In this document: one piece after another, positions 34,447 to 42,018 of the stretch
Layout: each line of letters opens with the position of its first letter
Numbering within the stretch: the stretch's first letter is position 1
Assembly: GCA_027491195.1 (NCBI GenBank)
Contig: JAIXWQ010000012.1
Coordinates: 186,001 to 250,000, forward strand
Length of the DNA stretch: 64,000 nucleotides
Source of the DNA: Cytophagaceae bacterium
GTDB taxonomy: Bacteria > Bacteroidota > Bacteroidia > Cytophagales > Spirosomataceae
Direction of reading: 5' to 3'
The notes under the pieces: model-generated
What the model saw: the letters and a program-made list of their open reading frames with translations, nothing else
What the model was told of the DNA's origin: nothing
Database searches by the model: none
Translations under genes and position numbers: made by a program

Positions 34447-34941
34447 TTAAGATAATTTAACGTCAGCCATCCACTCAGTTACTAATTTCTCCTGAGCTGC
34501 TTTGTCTTTTAATTGGCTTTTTAACACTTTCTCAGCTAAATCTAAAGAAAGAGTCGCTGCTTCCTTGCGGATTGCGGCTACTGCACTTGCTTTCTCTTGT
34601 TCGAATGCCACACGTGCTTTTTCGATTTCTTGGTTAGCGGCAGTTTGTGCATCTAACTTCGCTTGAGAGATCATCGCATCCGATGCTTCTTTCGCTTGTT
34701 TGATTAAAGCATCACGCTCAGCACGTGCTGAAGCGATTAATTGCTCGTTACCGGCTTTCAACTCGGCCATTTCAGCGCGTGTTGTTTCAGATAATTTGAT
34801 TGCCTCGTCGATGGATTGCTCGCGCTCAGCTAATGATTGAATGATCGGTTTCCAAGCAAATTTAGCCAAAAGGAAAAACAAGATTCCAAAGACAATTAGT
34901 TGCCAGAAGATAAGTCCAAAGTCTGGGGTGATTAACTCCAT
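34447..34941 (-). CDS. atpF: ATP synthase F0 subunit b
   Basis: The protein has 164 residues from the ATG at 34941. The longer frame upstream lacks homology-like sequence. A single N-terminal membrane helix (about 5-28; FGLIFWQLIVFGILFFLLAK) is followed by KPIIQSLAEREQSIDEA and a long charged coiled coil to the C-terminus. As a dimer it forms the peripheral stalk that holds F1 to subunit a. The gene lies 126 nt after atpE. Confidence 0.95.
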   Translation of the reverse strand: MELITPDFGLIFWQLIVFGILFFLLAKFAWKPIIQSLAEREQSIDEAIKLSETTRAEMAELKAGNEQLIASARAERDALIKQAKEASDAMISQAKLDAQTAANQEIEKARVAFEQEKASAVAAIRKEAATLSLDLAEKVLKSQLKDKAAQEKLVTEWMADVKLS

Positions 34942-35067
34942 AGTATTTTTATTTAATATAAATCGTGTCAAAAAACGCAATTTGGCACCTAATGTAAACC
35001 AAATTGCGTTTTAAATGGGGTAGAATCTAATGCAAAGGCTAATCCTTTGGCGATTCTGATTGGTATC

Positions 35068-35313
35068 TTATTTCAAAGTTACCAATAGACAAATTACAGC
35101 AGCGAATAACGCAACCGCCTCAACGAAGGCAGCAACGATTAACATCGCACCTTGAATTTTTCCAGACGCTTCTGGTTGGCGAGCGATAGCTTCCATGGCA
35201 GAACCACCGATACGACCGATACCGAAACCAGCTCCTAATGCAGCTAAACCAGCACCAATACCTGCAAGACCAAGACCTACAGAAACTTCTAATAAAATCG
35301 ATAAAATAGACAT
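35068..35313 (-). CDS. atpE: ATP synthase F0 subunit c
   Basis: This 81-residue hairpin proteolipid has a glycine-rich first helix (GIGAGLAALGAGFGIGRIGG), the polar loop ARQPEASGKIQ and the ion-binding carboxylate Glu65 in AAFVEAVALF. No Gln in helix 1 or Ser/Thr next to Glu65 is seen, so the ring is inferred to carry protons and not sodium. The downstream and upstream gaps are 126 and 36 nt. Confidence 0.96.
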   Translation of the reverse strand: MSILSILLEVSVGLGLAGIGAGLAALGAGFGIGRIGGSAMEAIARQPEASGKIQGAMLIVAAFVEAVALFAAVICLLVTLK

Positions 35314-35349
35314 ACGATTTGGGTTTATATAAAAAAAATAATTTACAAA

Positions 35350-36420
35350 TTAATGGTGATGCTCTTCTACCGCCGCTCCGATGTACGTCGAAACTAACAT
35401 CGTAAAGATGAAGGCTTGAATGAAGGCAACAATTAGCTCAATTACGTTCATGAAAAGCGAGAAAGGAACTACTGCTAGACCTAAAGCTGCATTTTCAAAA
35501 ATGAAAATCAAGGATACTAAACTTAATAAAATGATGTGACCCGCTGTAATGTTCGCAAACAAACGAACCATTAACGAGAAAGGCTTCATGAAAATACCTA
35601 CGATTTCTACCGGAGTTAAGATCACTAACATCCACTTCGGTACACCTGGCATTGCGAAGATGTGTGTCCAATACGTAGAACGACCATTAAAGTTCGTTAC
35701 GAAAAAGGCGATAATCGCTAAAACTAAAGTTACGGCGATGTTACCTGTTAGGTTCGCGCCTCCCGGAATCAAGCCTAACATGTTGTTAAACCAGATAAAG
35801 AAGAAGATCGTTAATAAATACGGCATGAAACGACGGTAGTGTTTCTCTCCGATATTATTCTTTGCGATTTCATCACGCACGAAAATAATGATGGGCTCAA
35901 ATAAAGATTGTAAGCCTTTCGGTGCTCTGTGAGGATTTTCTTTGTATTTTTTACCGATACCGATGAAGATAGACAATAATAAAACGGCTGATAATAATAA
36001 AGAGGCTACGTTCTTCGTGATCGAGAAATCGTATACTTTTTCGCCATTCTCCGCGTGAATCTTACCATGCTCTAAAACGAATCCGTTGTAAGCGATTTCT
36101 TCGTGGTGTTCGTTCTTAAAGTTAGAAGACGAGAATACTTGTAAGCCTGCTGATTCCGTGTAAACGATACAAGGTAATGGCAAAGTAGCATGGAAATGGC
36201 CAATCGTGAAGAAATGCCAATCATGCTCATCTGCAATGTGATGTAGAATTAATTTACCTGGATCGAATTTTTCTGTTTTTGCTTCTTGAGCAGCAGGAGC
36301 AGTCGCGTGAGCAGCTGTGTCGTGTGATGCAGAATCGTGCGCAGCCACCGGTTCGTTTGCGAACACATTTAGGCTAATAAAGCTCAAGAAAAGCCCTAGT
36401 AGTATATTCGAAAAGTACAT
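35350..36420 (-). CDS. atpB: ATP synthase F0 subunit a with N-terminal periplasmic extension
   Basis: The preferred start is the ATG at 36420, because it opens a signal-peptide-like segment (MYFSNILLGLFLSFISLNVF). ATGs at 36447 and 36456 are alternatives. The product of about 356 residues is longer than the 250-270 of many bacteria. After the first helix comes a His/Ala-rich, presumably periplasmic region (about 20-130), as seen in other Bacteroidota. The core has the proton-channel Arg in MVRLFANITAGHIIL. Subunit a forms the two half-channels against the c-ring. Confidence 0.92.
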   Translation of the reverse strand: MYFSNILLGLFLSFISLNVFANEPVAAHDSASHDTAAHATAPAAQEAKTEKFDPGKLILHHIADEHDWHFFTIGHFHATLPLPCIVYTESAGLQVFSSSNFKNEHHEEIAYNGFVLEHGKIHAENGEKVYDFSITKNVASLLLSAVLLLSIFIGIGKKYKENPHRAPKGLQSLFEPIIIFVRDEIAKNNIGEKHYRRFMPYLLTIFFFIWFNNMLGLIPGGANLTGNIAVTLVLAIIAFFVTNFNGRSTYWTHIFAMPGVPKWMLVILTPVEIVGIFMKPFSLMVRLFANITAGHIILLSLVSLIFIFENAALGLAVVPFSLFMNVIELIVAFIQAFIFTMLVSTYIGAAVEEHHH

Positions 36421-36471
36421 TTTTTGTGTTGAAGTCTTCACCTGCATCTGAAACATTAATCTTGCTATTTT

Positions 36472-36831
36472 CTAAAAACGTCGCAAGTTACGAAGCAAAC
36501 CAAAAATTTCAAAATTTGTACTACATAAATAGAGTACAAAAAAGTTGCTGGCGAACAAGACCATATTTGGCGTGTGGATATAAGCGAAATATCCGATGAA
36601 AACGACGCTTAAAATAAATCGAATCGTGAGCGAAATCATCTGAAATGGGATGAATTTCTCTCCTTCGTTTTTTAAACCTAATTGAGCGAGGTTGAAGGTC
36701 AAGTAGGTTTGGAACAAAAGAAAAACAAAGATGAATTTTAGGTCTGGGTGCATATACGTTAGCACGCTAGTTTGCGCTAAACCATACAAAAGCCCCCCTA
36801 AAATTCCATAAAACAGCGCCATTTTTAACAT
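36472..36831 (-). CDS. Small membrane protein at the head of the atp cluster (AtpI-like by position)
   Basis: The protein has 119 residues with four membrane helices (about 5-25, 31-50, 66-84 and 88-110). No strong motif is visible. Its place directly upstream of atpB, its size and its topology match the AtpI-type accessory protein that many atp operons encode first. The gap to atpB is about 50 nt. The start may be the ATG at 36831 or at 36822. Homology to AtpI is inferred from context, not from a recognisable signature. Confidence 0.65.
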   Translation of the reverse strand: MLKMALFYGILGGLLYGLAQTSVLTYMHPDLKFIFVFLLFQTYLTFNLAQLGLKNEGEKFIPFQMISLTIRFILSVVFIGYFAYIHTPNMVLFASNFFVLYLCSTNFEIFGLLRNLRRF

Positions 36832-36930
36832 AGGGCAAATATCGTCAGAAAGGAATTAATCGGCAAAGATTTTGGAAAAAAGGGATTTCGGCTGTTACTT
36901 GCATCCTCAAATCAAAAAGCCTCGCTTGTT

Positions 36931-37047
36931 GATTTATAAAGAAGAAGGGAGAGACTAGGCTCAATGAACTTCTGGCAACCCGTCCGCGAAAGCAGACCCC
37001 GGTGCTAATTCCTACCCCAGGCGGTGCCTGTTTAGGGAAATATAAAC
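36931..37047 (+). ncRNA. SAM-I (S-box type) riboswitch
   Basis: The core of the S-adenosylmethionine aptamer is readable: AGACTAGGCTCAATGAAC, TGGCAACC and GGTGCTAATTCC in the right order and spacing. TTTATA (36933-36938) pairs with TATAAA (37041-37046) as the closing P1 stem. P1 ends only about 11 nt before the metX ATG, with no T-run terminator between. Control is therefore probably at translation initiation or transcript stability. Confidence 0.93.
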
Positions 37048-37057
37048 CATTTTGTGC

Positions 37058-38155
37058 ATGCAAGCTGAGTTTCATCATTTTCATTCTGCGTCCCCATTTG
37101 CCCTTGAATTTGGGGGTGAATTACCTGCTTTAGATTTAGCTTACCAAACTTGGGGCAAACTAAATGCGAAAAAAGACAACGTCGTTTGGATTTGCCATGC
37201 TTTCACCGGAAGTCACGATGTGGCGGAATGGTGGCAGGGACTGGTAGGACCGGGAAAGTTGTTTAATCCGGAGAATAACCTCATCGTTTGTGTCAATATT
37301 TTGGGCTCACATTACGGTTCGTCTGGCCCCTTAACGGTGGATCCGACAACAGGAAAGCCGTATTTTCACTCCTTCCCGGATGTGACGATTCGCGATGTGG
37401 TCTCTAGTTTCGAGGTTTTACGTAAAGAATTGAGGATTACGAAGATCAAAACCTGCATCGGTGGTTCTTTAGGCGGCCAGCAAGCCGTTGAATGGGCGAT
37501 TATGAATCCAGGTTTGATAGAAAATTTGATTTTAGTGGCTACGAACGCGGTTCATTCGCCTTGGGGAATTGCTTTTAATGAGTCCCAAAGAATGGCCATC
37601 GAAGTCGACCCTACTTGGAAAGAATCGCAGCCTAAAGCCGGTTTAGAAGGAATGAAGGCCGCTCGTGCGACTGCCTTGATCTCCTACCGCAATTACGAAA
37701 CCTACCAAATTACCCAAGCTCGCAAGGAAAATTCCTATGGATCCTCGTTGCGCGCAGTTTCGTATCAACGCTACCAGGGCGAAAAATTAGCACAACGCTT
37801 CAATGCTTATTCCTATTTTCAATTATCGAAGATGATGGATTCGCAAGATGTGGGTCGTAATAGAGGAGGTGCTGTCGCTGCATTGAAACAAATTCAGTCG
37901 AAAACGCTGGTGATCGGTATTAAATCAGATGCGTTATTTCCGATTATTGAACAAGAGTTTTTGGCCAAATATATCCCAGGAGCCTCTTTCCACGTCATCG
38001 ATTCCCTGTATGGGCACGATGGATTCTTAATCGAGAGTGGATTAATGACCAAAGCCGTTCGTTTATGGCAGAAGTTACAACGCTTAGAAGTAAACCCGAT
38101 GGCCGATTTCTTCCAGGCCTTAGAAGCTAAAATGGCAGCCCATGAAATTTCATAA
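37058..38155 (+). CDS. metX: Homoserine O-acetyltransferase
   Basis: The protein has 365 residues from the ATG at 37058. It has an alpha/beta-hydrolase fold with FELGG-like start PFALEFGGELPALDLAYQTW, the nucleophile Ser in CIGGSLGGQQAVEW and the catalytic His in YGHDGFLIE. The enzyme acetylates L-homoserine with acetyl-CoA, the first committed step of methionine synthesis by direct sulfhydrylation. The SAM riboswitch in its leader fits this role. A succinyl-transferring variant cannot be excluded from sequence alone. The SDR gene overlaps its end by 14 nt. Confidence 0.93.
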   Translation: MQAEFHHFHSASPFALEFGGELPALDLAYQTWGKLNAKKDNVVWICHAFTGSHDVAEWWQGLVGPGKLFNPENNLIVCVNILGSHYGSSGPLTVDPTTGKPYFHSFPDVTIRDVVSSFEVLRKELRITKIKTCIGGSLGGQQAVEWAIMNPGLIENLILVATNAVHSPWGIAFNESQRMAIEVDPTWKESQPKAGLEGMKAARATALISYRNYETYQITQARKENSYGSSLRAVSYQRYQGEKLAQRFNAYSYFQLSKMMDSQDVGRNRGGAVAALKQIQSKTLVIGIKSDALFPIIEQEFLAKYIPGASFHVIDSLYGHDGFLIESGLMTKAVRLWQKLQRLEVNPMADFFQALEAKMAAHEIS

Positions 38156-38927
38156 CAAAGTAGTTTGGATTACGGGCGCTTCGTCCGGAATCGGAGAGGC
38201 CTTAGCCTACGCTTTCGCAGCAGAAGGAGCTTTATTAGTTTTGTCTGCGCGTCGGGAGGAAGAATTGCAGCGGGTGGCAAAAGCCTGTGGGAATGCCTAT
38301 GTGCTCCCTTTTGATATGCTTTCTGTGGCAGAACATGCTGATCGCGTGCAGGATGTGATCAATACCTATGGCCGCATTGACTATTTAGTTTTAAATGCGG
38401 GCGTTTCCCAGCGCTCTTTTGTGAAAGACACGACATTCGATGTATATCGTCGTCTGTTTGAGGTGAATTTCTTTTCGATTGTTTCCTTGACTCAGGCTGT
38501 TTTGCCAATTTTTAGCGCCCAAAAATCGGGTGTTTTCGTACCCATCGCCTCTGTGGCGGGTCGGATTTCGACTCCTCGTCGTGCGGCTTATGGGGCAACC
38601 AAGCATGCTTTGATTGGTTTCTTCGACTCCGTGCGGGCAGAGGTCTTCAATGACGGTATCCGCGTAACGACTATTTTGCCAGGCTATATCAAAACGAACA
38701 TTTCCCTTCACGCGATGAACGAGAAAGGGGAGGCCTACGGTAAAATGGATCCGAATCAGGCCAAAGGCCTAGATCCCAGCATCACCGCTCAAAAGATTCT
38801 TCAAGCCGTTCTAGCGGAGAAAAATGAATTCTTTGTCGGTGGATTCCTCGAAGGTTTTGGCCTTTTTGTGAAGCGCTTCTTTCCTTCGATTATGCCCTTA
38901 ATGCTGCGTAAGATTAAGAATACGTAG
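38142..38927 (+). CDS. Short-chain dehydrogenase/reductase
   Basis: The protein has 261 residues with a classical SDR Rossmann fold. The cofactor motif is TGASSGIGEALAYAF, the structural motif is VLNAGVSQ, the catalytic Ser lies in IASVAGRIS, and YGATK holds the catalytic Tyr and Lys. It resembles broad-range DltE/YqjQ-like oxidoreductases, whose substrates are unknown. Its ATG overlaps the end of metX by 14 nt, so it is coupled to the riboswitch-controlled message. A role in methionine metabolism is not implied by the family. Its 3' end overlaps the convergent permease gene by 14 nt. Confidence 0.88.
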   Translation: MKFHNKVVWITGASSGIGEALAYAFAAEGALLVLSARREEELQRVAKACGNAYVLPFDMLSVAEHADRVQDVINTYGRIDYLVLNAGVSQRSFVKDTTFDVYRRLFEVNFFSIVSLTQAVLPIFSAQKSGVFVPIASVAGRISTPRRAAYGATKHALIGFFDSVRAEVFNDGIRVTTILPGYIKTNISLHAMNEKGEAYGKMDPNQAKGLDPSITAQKILQAVLAEKNEFFVGGFLEGFGLFVKRFFPSIMPLMLRKIKNT

Positions 38928-40104
38928 TCTTTTTCTCGCTAAAGAAGAATACGAAGAGTAGTAAAACTACCCCGGCAATCGCAGCAGGAACCATCCAAAC
39001 CGCCTGCCAGTCCTTTATATCGTTGACTGTATAATAGTCTAGAACGATCCCCGACAGTTTAGAGCCGATGCCCATCCCGATGCCATACGTCGCAAAGGTG
39101 ATTAAACCCTGAGCAGAGTTCTTGATTTTTTCGCCCGCTTTTTGGTCTGTATAAATCTGCCCCGTCACAAAGAAGAAATCGTAGCAAACCCCGTGCAGGA
39201 TAATCCCGATGTACAAAATCCATTCGCTCGAGATTCCATCCCCATATCCGAAGCAAAGGAAGCGTACAATCCAGGCCACTAGACCTACCACGAGCATCTT
39301 CTTCACTCCTAATCGTGTGAAAGCGATGGGAATTAATAGCATAAATATCACTTCGGAAGCTTGTCCTAAAGACATTTTATTCTCCACATTGCTCATGTGC
39401 GAATCCGTTAACGAAGGATTTGCCATCGCATAATAGAAGGACAAGGGGATGCAGATCAAAATAGAAGAGATAAAGAAGATCAAGAAGGAACGATCTTTAA
39501 ACAATTTCAAGGCATCTAGTCCTAAAATCTGCGCCACTGACGCATTTTTGTCGGCTTTAGGAGGCGTATTCGGTAGGGTGAATGAGTAGATTCCTAACAA
39601 GAAGGAAGTGTACATCGCAATCTCAAATATGGCTACTTTGTCTCCCAAAGCATAAAATCCGATGATATTCGTCACCACGATCCAGGCGATAGTACCGGTA
39701 ACCCGAATGGAAGGGAATTCCTTCTCTGGATTCGACATTTGGTTCATCGCAATCGAATTCGATAAGGCCAAATTAGGCGCAAAACAAAGCGTATAAGCTA
39801 AAATATACCAGAAAAAGGCCTCCGGATCTCTTTCTAAACTCAAGAAGTACAGGATAATACCACCCAAAATATTCAAAAAGCCCATTACTTTTTGGGCAGC
39901 AAAAAAGCGATCTGAAATCAAGCCCACGAAGAAAGGGGCAAAGATGGAGGCAATCGCAAAAGTCGTATAGGCATTGCCCACTTGATCGCCCGTAGCGTGT
40001 AAATTATCTAATAGGTACTTACTCATCTGTCCGTACCAGGCGCCCCATCCGAAGAACATCAGGAATATCATCGACATGAGTTGGAATTTTACGCTACTTT
40101 TCAT
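38914..40104 (-). CDS. Nucleoside-permease-type MFS transporter (NupG/XapB-like)
   Basis: The protein has 396 residues and about twelve membrane helices. The N-terminus (LMSMIFLMFFGWGAWYGQMS) and helix 2 region (FVGLISDRFFAAQKVMGFLN) resemble the nucleoside:proton symporter family PF03825. The late segment HGVCYDFFFVTGQIYTDQKA is also typical. It is expected to import nucleosides in symport with protons across the inner membrane. Related MFS members can carry other compounds, so the substrate is inferred. It is transcribed alone. Confidence 0.82.
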   Translation of the reverse strand: MKSSVKFQLMSMIFLMFFGWGAWYGQMSKYLLDNLHATGDQVGNAYTTFAIASIFAPFFVGLISDRFFAAQKVMGFLNILGGIILYFLSLERDPEAFFWYILAYTLCFAPNLALSNSIAMNQMSNPEKEFPSIRVTGTIAWIVVTNIIGFYALGDKVAIFEIAMYTSFLLGIYSFTLPNTPPKADKNASVAQILGLDALKLFKDRSFLIFFISSILICIPLSFYYAMANPSLTDSHMSNVENKMSLGQASEVIFMLLIPIAFTRLGVKKMLVVGLVAWIVRFLCFGYGDGISSEWILYIGIILHGVCYDFFFVTGQIYTDQKAGEKIKNSAQGLITFATYGIGMGIGSKLSGIVLDYYTVNDIKDWQAVWMVPAAIAGVVLLLFVFFFSEKKTTYS

Positions 40105-40397
40105 CTTTTTTGAGGTTTAGAGTTACCAAAAATACAAATTTGTCAGATATTTAAAATTTTCTGAAAATATATTTTTTGGGCATTTTTCCTGTTTTGATAT
40201 ACCGATTTTCGGTTATTCTGCATTTTTTTTCAGACTTAGGTGTGTTTTTGAATCGGGTTTTTTTAAATAGTGCAAAAATCTCATTTTATCCCCTTAAAAC
40301 ACAACTTGTCTGCATTCTTGAGCGAGGAGCTAATAATTTGATAATCAGTATTATTTATCGTTTTTTTGAGTGTTGAATAACATTCAGCGGAAAAAAT
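40105..40397 (+). other. AT-rich divergent intergenic region
   Basis: About 290 nt separate the permease gene (minus) from the DUF3592 gene (plus). The sequence is AT-rich with several T-runs. I see no credible gene, hairpin terminator or full TAnnTTTG element, although promoters for both genes must lie here. Confidence 0.4.
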
Positions 40398-40862
40398 ATG
40401 TTCGGAATCTTATTAATATCAGCTCGGCCTACTGGCGAATTTCACGGATCGATGCCCTTGTTCTTGGGCGCGTTCACGTTGATTTCTGTGGTATTAATTG
40501 GTTTTGGATTGATCCTTTTCAAAAAGCGCAAACAGTGGATTCACAATTCGAAGATGACCTACGGCAAAATCGTGGAAATCTCGAAGCGTTATTCACGCGA
40601 TGACCACAGTGGTCGCTTTCCTATTTACTTCCCGATTGTCTCTTACTATGTGAATGGTCTTGAATTTAGACGTGAGGCAGACAAAGGCTTAGCCAAAACC
40701 TGTGAAATCGGTCAAGAAATTCCTGTTCGCTATTTGTCTGAGAATCCTTACGAGGCATCTTTGGCAGAAAACACCGTACCCGGTTTAAATCCATCTATCT
40801 TCTTTGCGATGGGCATTTTGATGCTGGCCAGCGCCATCATCTTATTGGTGTTGAAGTCTTAA
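40398..40862 (+). CDS. DUF3592 membrane protein
   Basis: The protein has 154 residues. Two membrane helices (about 19-41 and 131-151) flank a soluble domain with the DUF3592 pattern: GKIVEISKRYSRDD, FPIYFPIVSYYVNGLEF and IGQEIPVRYLSENPYEA. These proteins are widespread and of unknown function. The gene precedes that for inositol oxygenase by 47 nt on the same strand; no functional link is evident. Confidence 0.8.
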   Translation: MFGILLISARPTGEFHGSMPLFLGAFTLISVVLIGFGLILFKKRKQWIHNSKMTYGKIVEISKRYSRDDHSGRFPIYFPIVSYYVNGLEFRREADKGLAKTCEIGQEIPVRYLSENPYEASLAENTVPGLNPSIFFAMGILMLASAIILLVLKS

Positions 40863-40909
40863 TTTCATTTTTCGAAGCCTTTTTGTAATTTGGTCCAAAA
40901 TCTAGGACT

Positions 40910-41737
40910 ATGGAAACTCCCGTTAAAGAAAAAGAGGACTTTAGAAATTACGATCAAGGTGAAATCACCGCTGCCGTAAAAGAACACTACCGCAAAATGC
41001 GCTCTCGCCAAACATACGACTATGTTCAGCGCATGAAAGCAAAATACCTCACTTTCGAGCGTCCTATGGACCTTTGGGATATGATGGAGCGCCTAAACGT
41101 CCTGGTTGATGTTTCCGATCCTGACCTAAATCTCCCTAACATCATTCACTTGTTGCAATCTGCCGAAGGCATGCGCGCAGACAATCGCCCAGACTGGATG
41201 CAACTAGTGGGCCTAATTCACGACCTGGGGAAAGCCATGTACCTATTCGGATCTGACGAAGACGGAACTTCGCAAGCAGAACAATGGGGTTTAGTGGGCG
41301 ACGTTTTCGTCGTAGGTTGCAAATTACCTGACTCTTGCGTTTACCCAGAGTTCAATGCCTTAAACCCTGACATGCAGGACCCACGCTACAATACCGAATT
41401 AGGTATTTACGAAGCGGGTTGCGGTTTAGACAATATCCACCTAGCCTGGGGACACGACGAATATTTATATCAAGTACTAAAGAATCACAAGGATAATCAA
41501 ATCCCAGAAGCAGGAATGGCCATGATCCGTTACCATTCTTTCTACCCATGGCATTCCGGCGGAAGCTACAAAGCTTTATTATGCGATAAAGACGCACAAT
41601 ACTTAGAATGGATTCGCGATTTCAATCAGTATGATTTATATACCAAATCTCCGGTTGTTCCTAATTACGAGGAGTTGAAGGAGTATTATAAGCCGATAGC
41701 GGAGAAATATCTTGGTAAAGGCCCTATTTATTGGTAG
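40910..41737 (+). CDS. Myo-inositol oxygenase (MIOX)
   Basis: The protein has 275 residues, close to the length of the eukaryotic enzyme. It belongs to the HD-fold di-iron oxygenases (PF05153). Probable iron ligands are His80, His104-Asp105 (GLIHDLGKAM), His182 (AWGHDEYLYQ), His209 (MIRYHSFYPWH) and Asp242 (FNQYDLYTK). The substrate-binding signatures GGSYKAL and NPDMQDPRYNT are present. The enzyme converts myo-inositol and O2 to D-glucuronate. No inositol transporter or glucuronate pathway gene is adjacent. The TAG stop codon is the first three bases of a long hairpin. Confidence 0.95.
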   Translation: METPVKEKEDFRNYDQGEITAAVKEHYRKMRSRQTYDYVQRMKAKYLTFERPMDLWDMMERLNVLVDVSDPDLNLPNIIHLLQSAEGMRADNRPDWMQLVGLIHDLGKAMYLFGSDEDGTSQAEQWGLVGDVFVVGCKLPDSCVYPEFNALNPDMQDPRYNTELGIYEAGCGLDNIHLAWGHDEYLYQVLKNHKDNQIPEAGMAMIRYHSFYPWHSGGSYKALLCDKDAQYLEWIRDFNQYDLYTKSPVVPNYEELKEYYKPIAEKYLGKGPIYW

Positions 41738-41800
41738 TTTGAAATAGTCTACTAAAAAACGGCGCGAGCACATGTTTTCTGCGTAGACTATTTCAAACTA
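41735..41800 (+). repeat. Long hairpin 1 with conserved 13-nt loop
   Basis: A perfect 18-bp inverted repeat (left arm TAGTTTGAAATAGTCTAC, right arm 41783-41800) encloses an inner AAAAC/GTTTT stem and the loop GGCGCGAGCACAT (41761-41773). The left arm begins with the TAG stop codon of the inositol oxygenase gene. There is no T-run after it, so it is not a standard terminator. The loop sequence recurs in two further hairpins with unrelated stems. Confidence 0.9.
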
Positions 41801-41848
41801 TCCAATACAATCAGGTCTCTTTGCCTCGATTCTGTTTACTGTATTAAT

Positions 41849-41930
41849 TAAAATGCCCCTAGAAAATGGGGTAAAAAACAAAATGCCCCTTGAAAATGGC
41901 GCGAGCACATATTTTCTACGGGGCATTTTA
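41849..41930 (+). repeat. Long hairpin 2 with conserved 13-nt loop and duplicated left arm
   Basis: The loop GGCGCGAGCACAT (41898-41910) is closed by ATTTTCTACGGGGCATTTTA (41911-41930). That arm can pair with two left arms: an adjacent one (41880-41897, AAAATGCCCC plus TTGAAAAT) and a more distant, slightly better one (41849-41867, TAAAATGCCCCTAGAAAAT), with one bulged base. AAAATGCCCC is thus present twice on the left. It lies in non-coding DNA on the plus strand. Confidence 0.88.
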
Positions 41931-41949
41931 GTTTTATCCTTTTTTCAGA

Positions 41950-42018
41950 GATAATTTTTCTTCTCCCCGCTACAAAACATGTGCTCGCGCCGTTTTAAGC
42001 GGGGAGAAGAAAATTATC
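41950..42018 (-). repeat. Long hairpin 3 with conserved 13-nt loop
   Basis: Read on the minus strand, a 21-bp stem with one bulge (42018-41998 with 41971-41950) encloses AAAAC/GTTTT and the loop GGCGCGAGCACAT (41991-41979). Its first arm starts inside the TGA stop codon of the NTF2-like gene. Orientation therefore follows the gene it trails, as for hairpin 1 on the other strand. Confidence 0.9.

Noticed and set aside
36845-37084. Minus-strand reading frame of 79 codons over the metX leader
   Set aside because: It overlaps the SAM riboswitch and the metX start and has no domain features.
41735-42018. Integron attC sites, a CRISPR array or REP/RAYT palindromes as explanation of the three hairpins
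   Set aside because: There are no attC-type core sites or integrase, no direct repeats with spacers, and no conserved palindromic arm or transposase; only the loop is conserved.
41735-42018. Plain intrinsic terminators as explanation of the three hairpins
   Set aside because: None is followed by a T-run in the sense direction, and a fixed 13-nt loop is not needed for termination.
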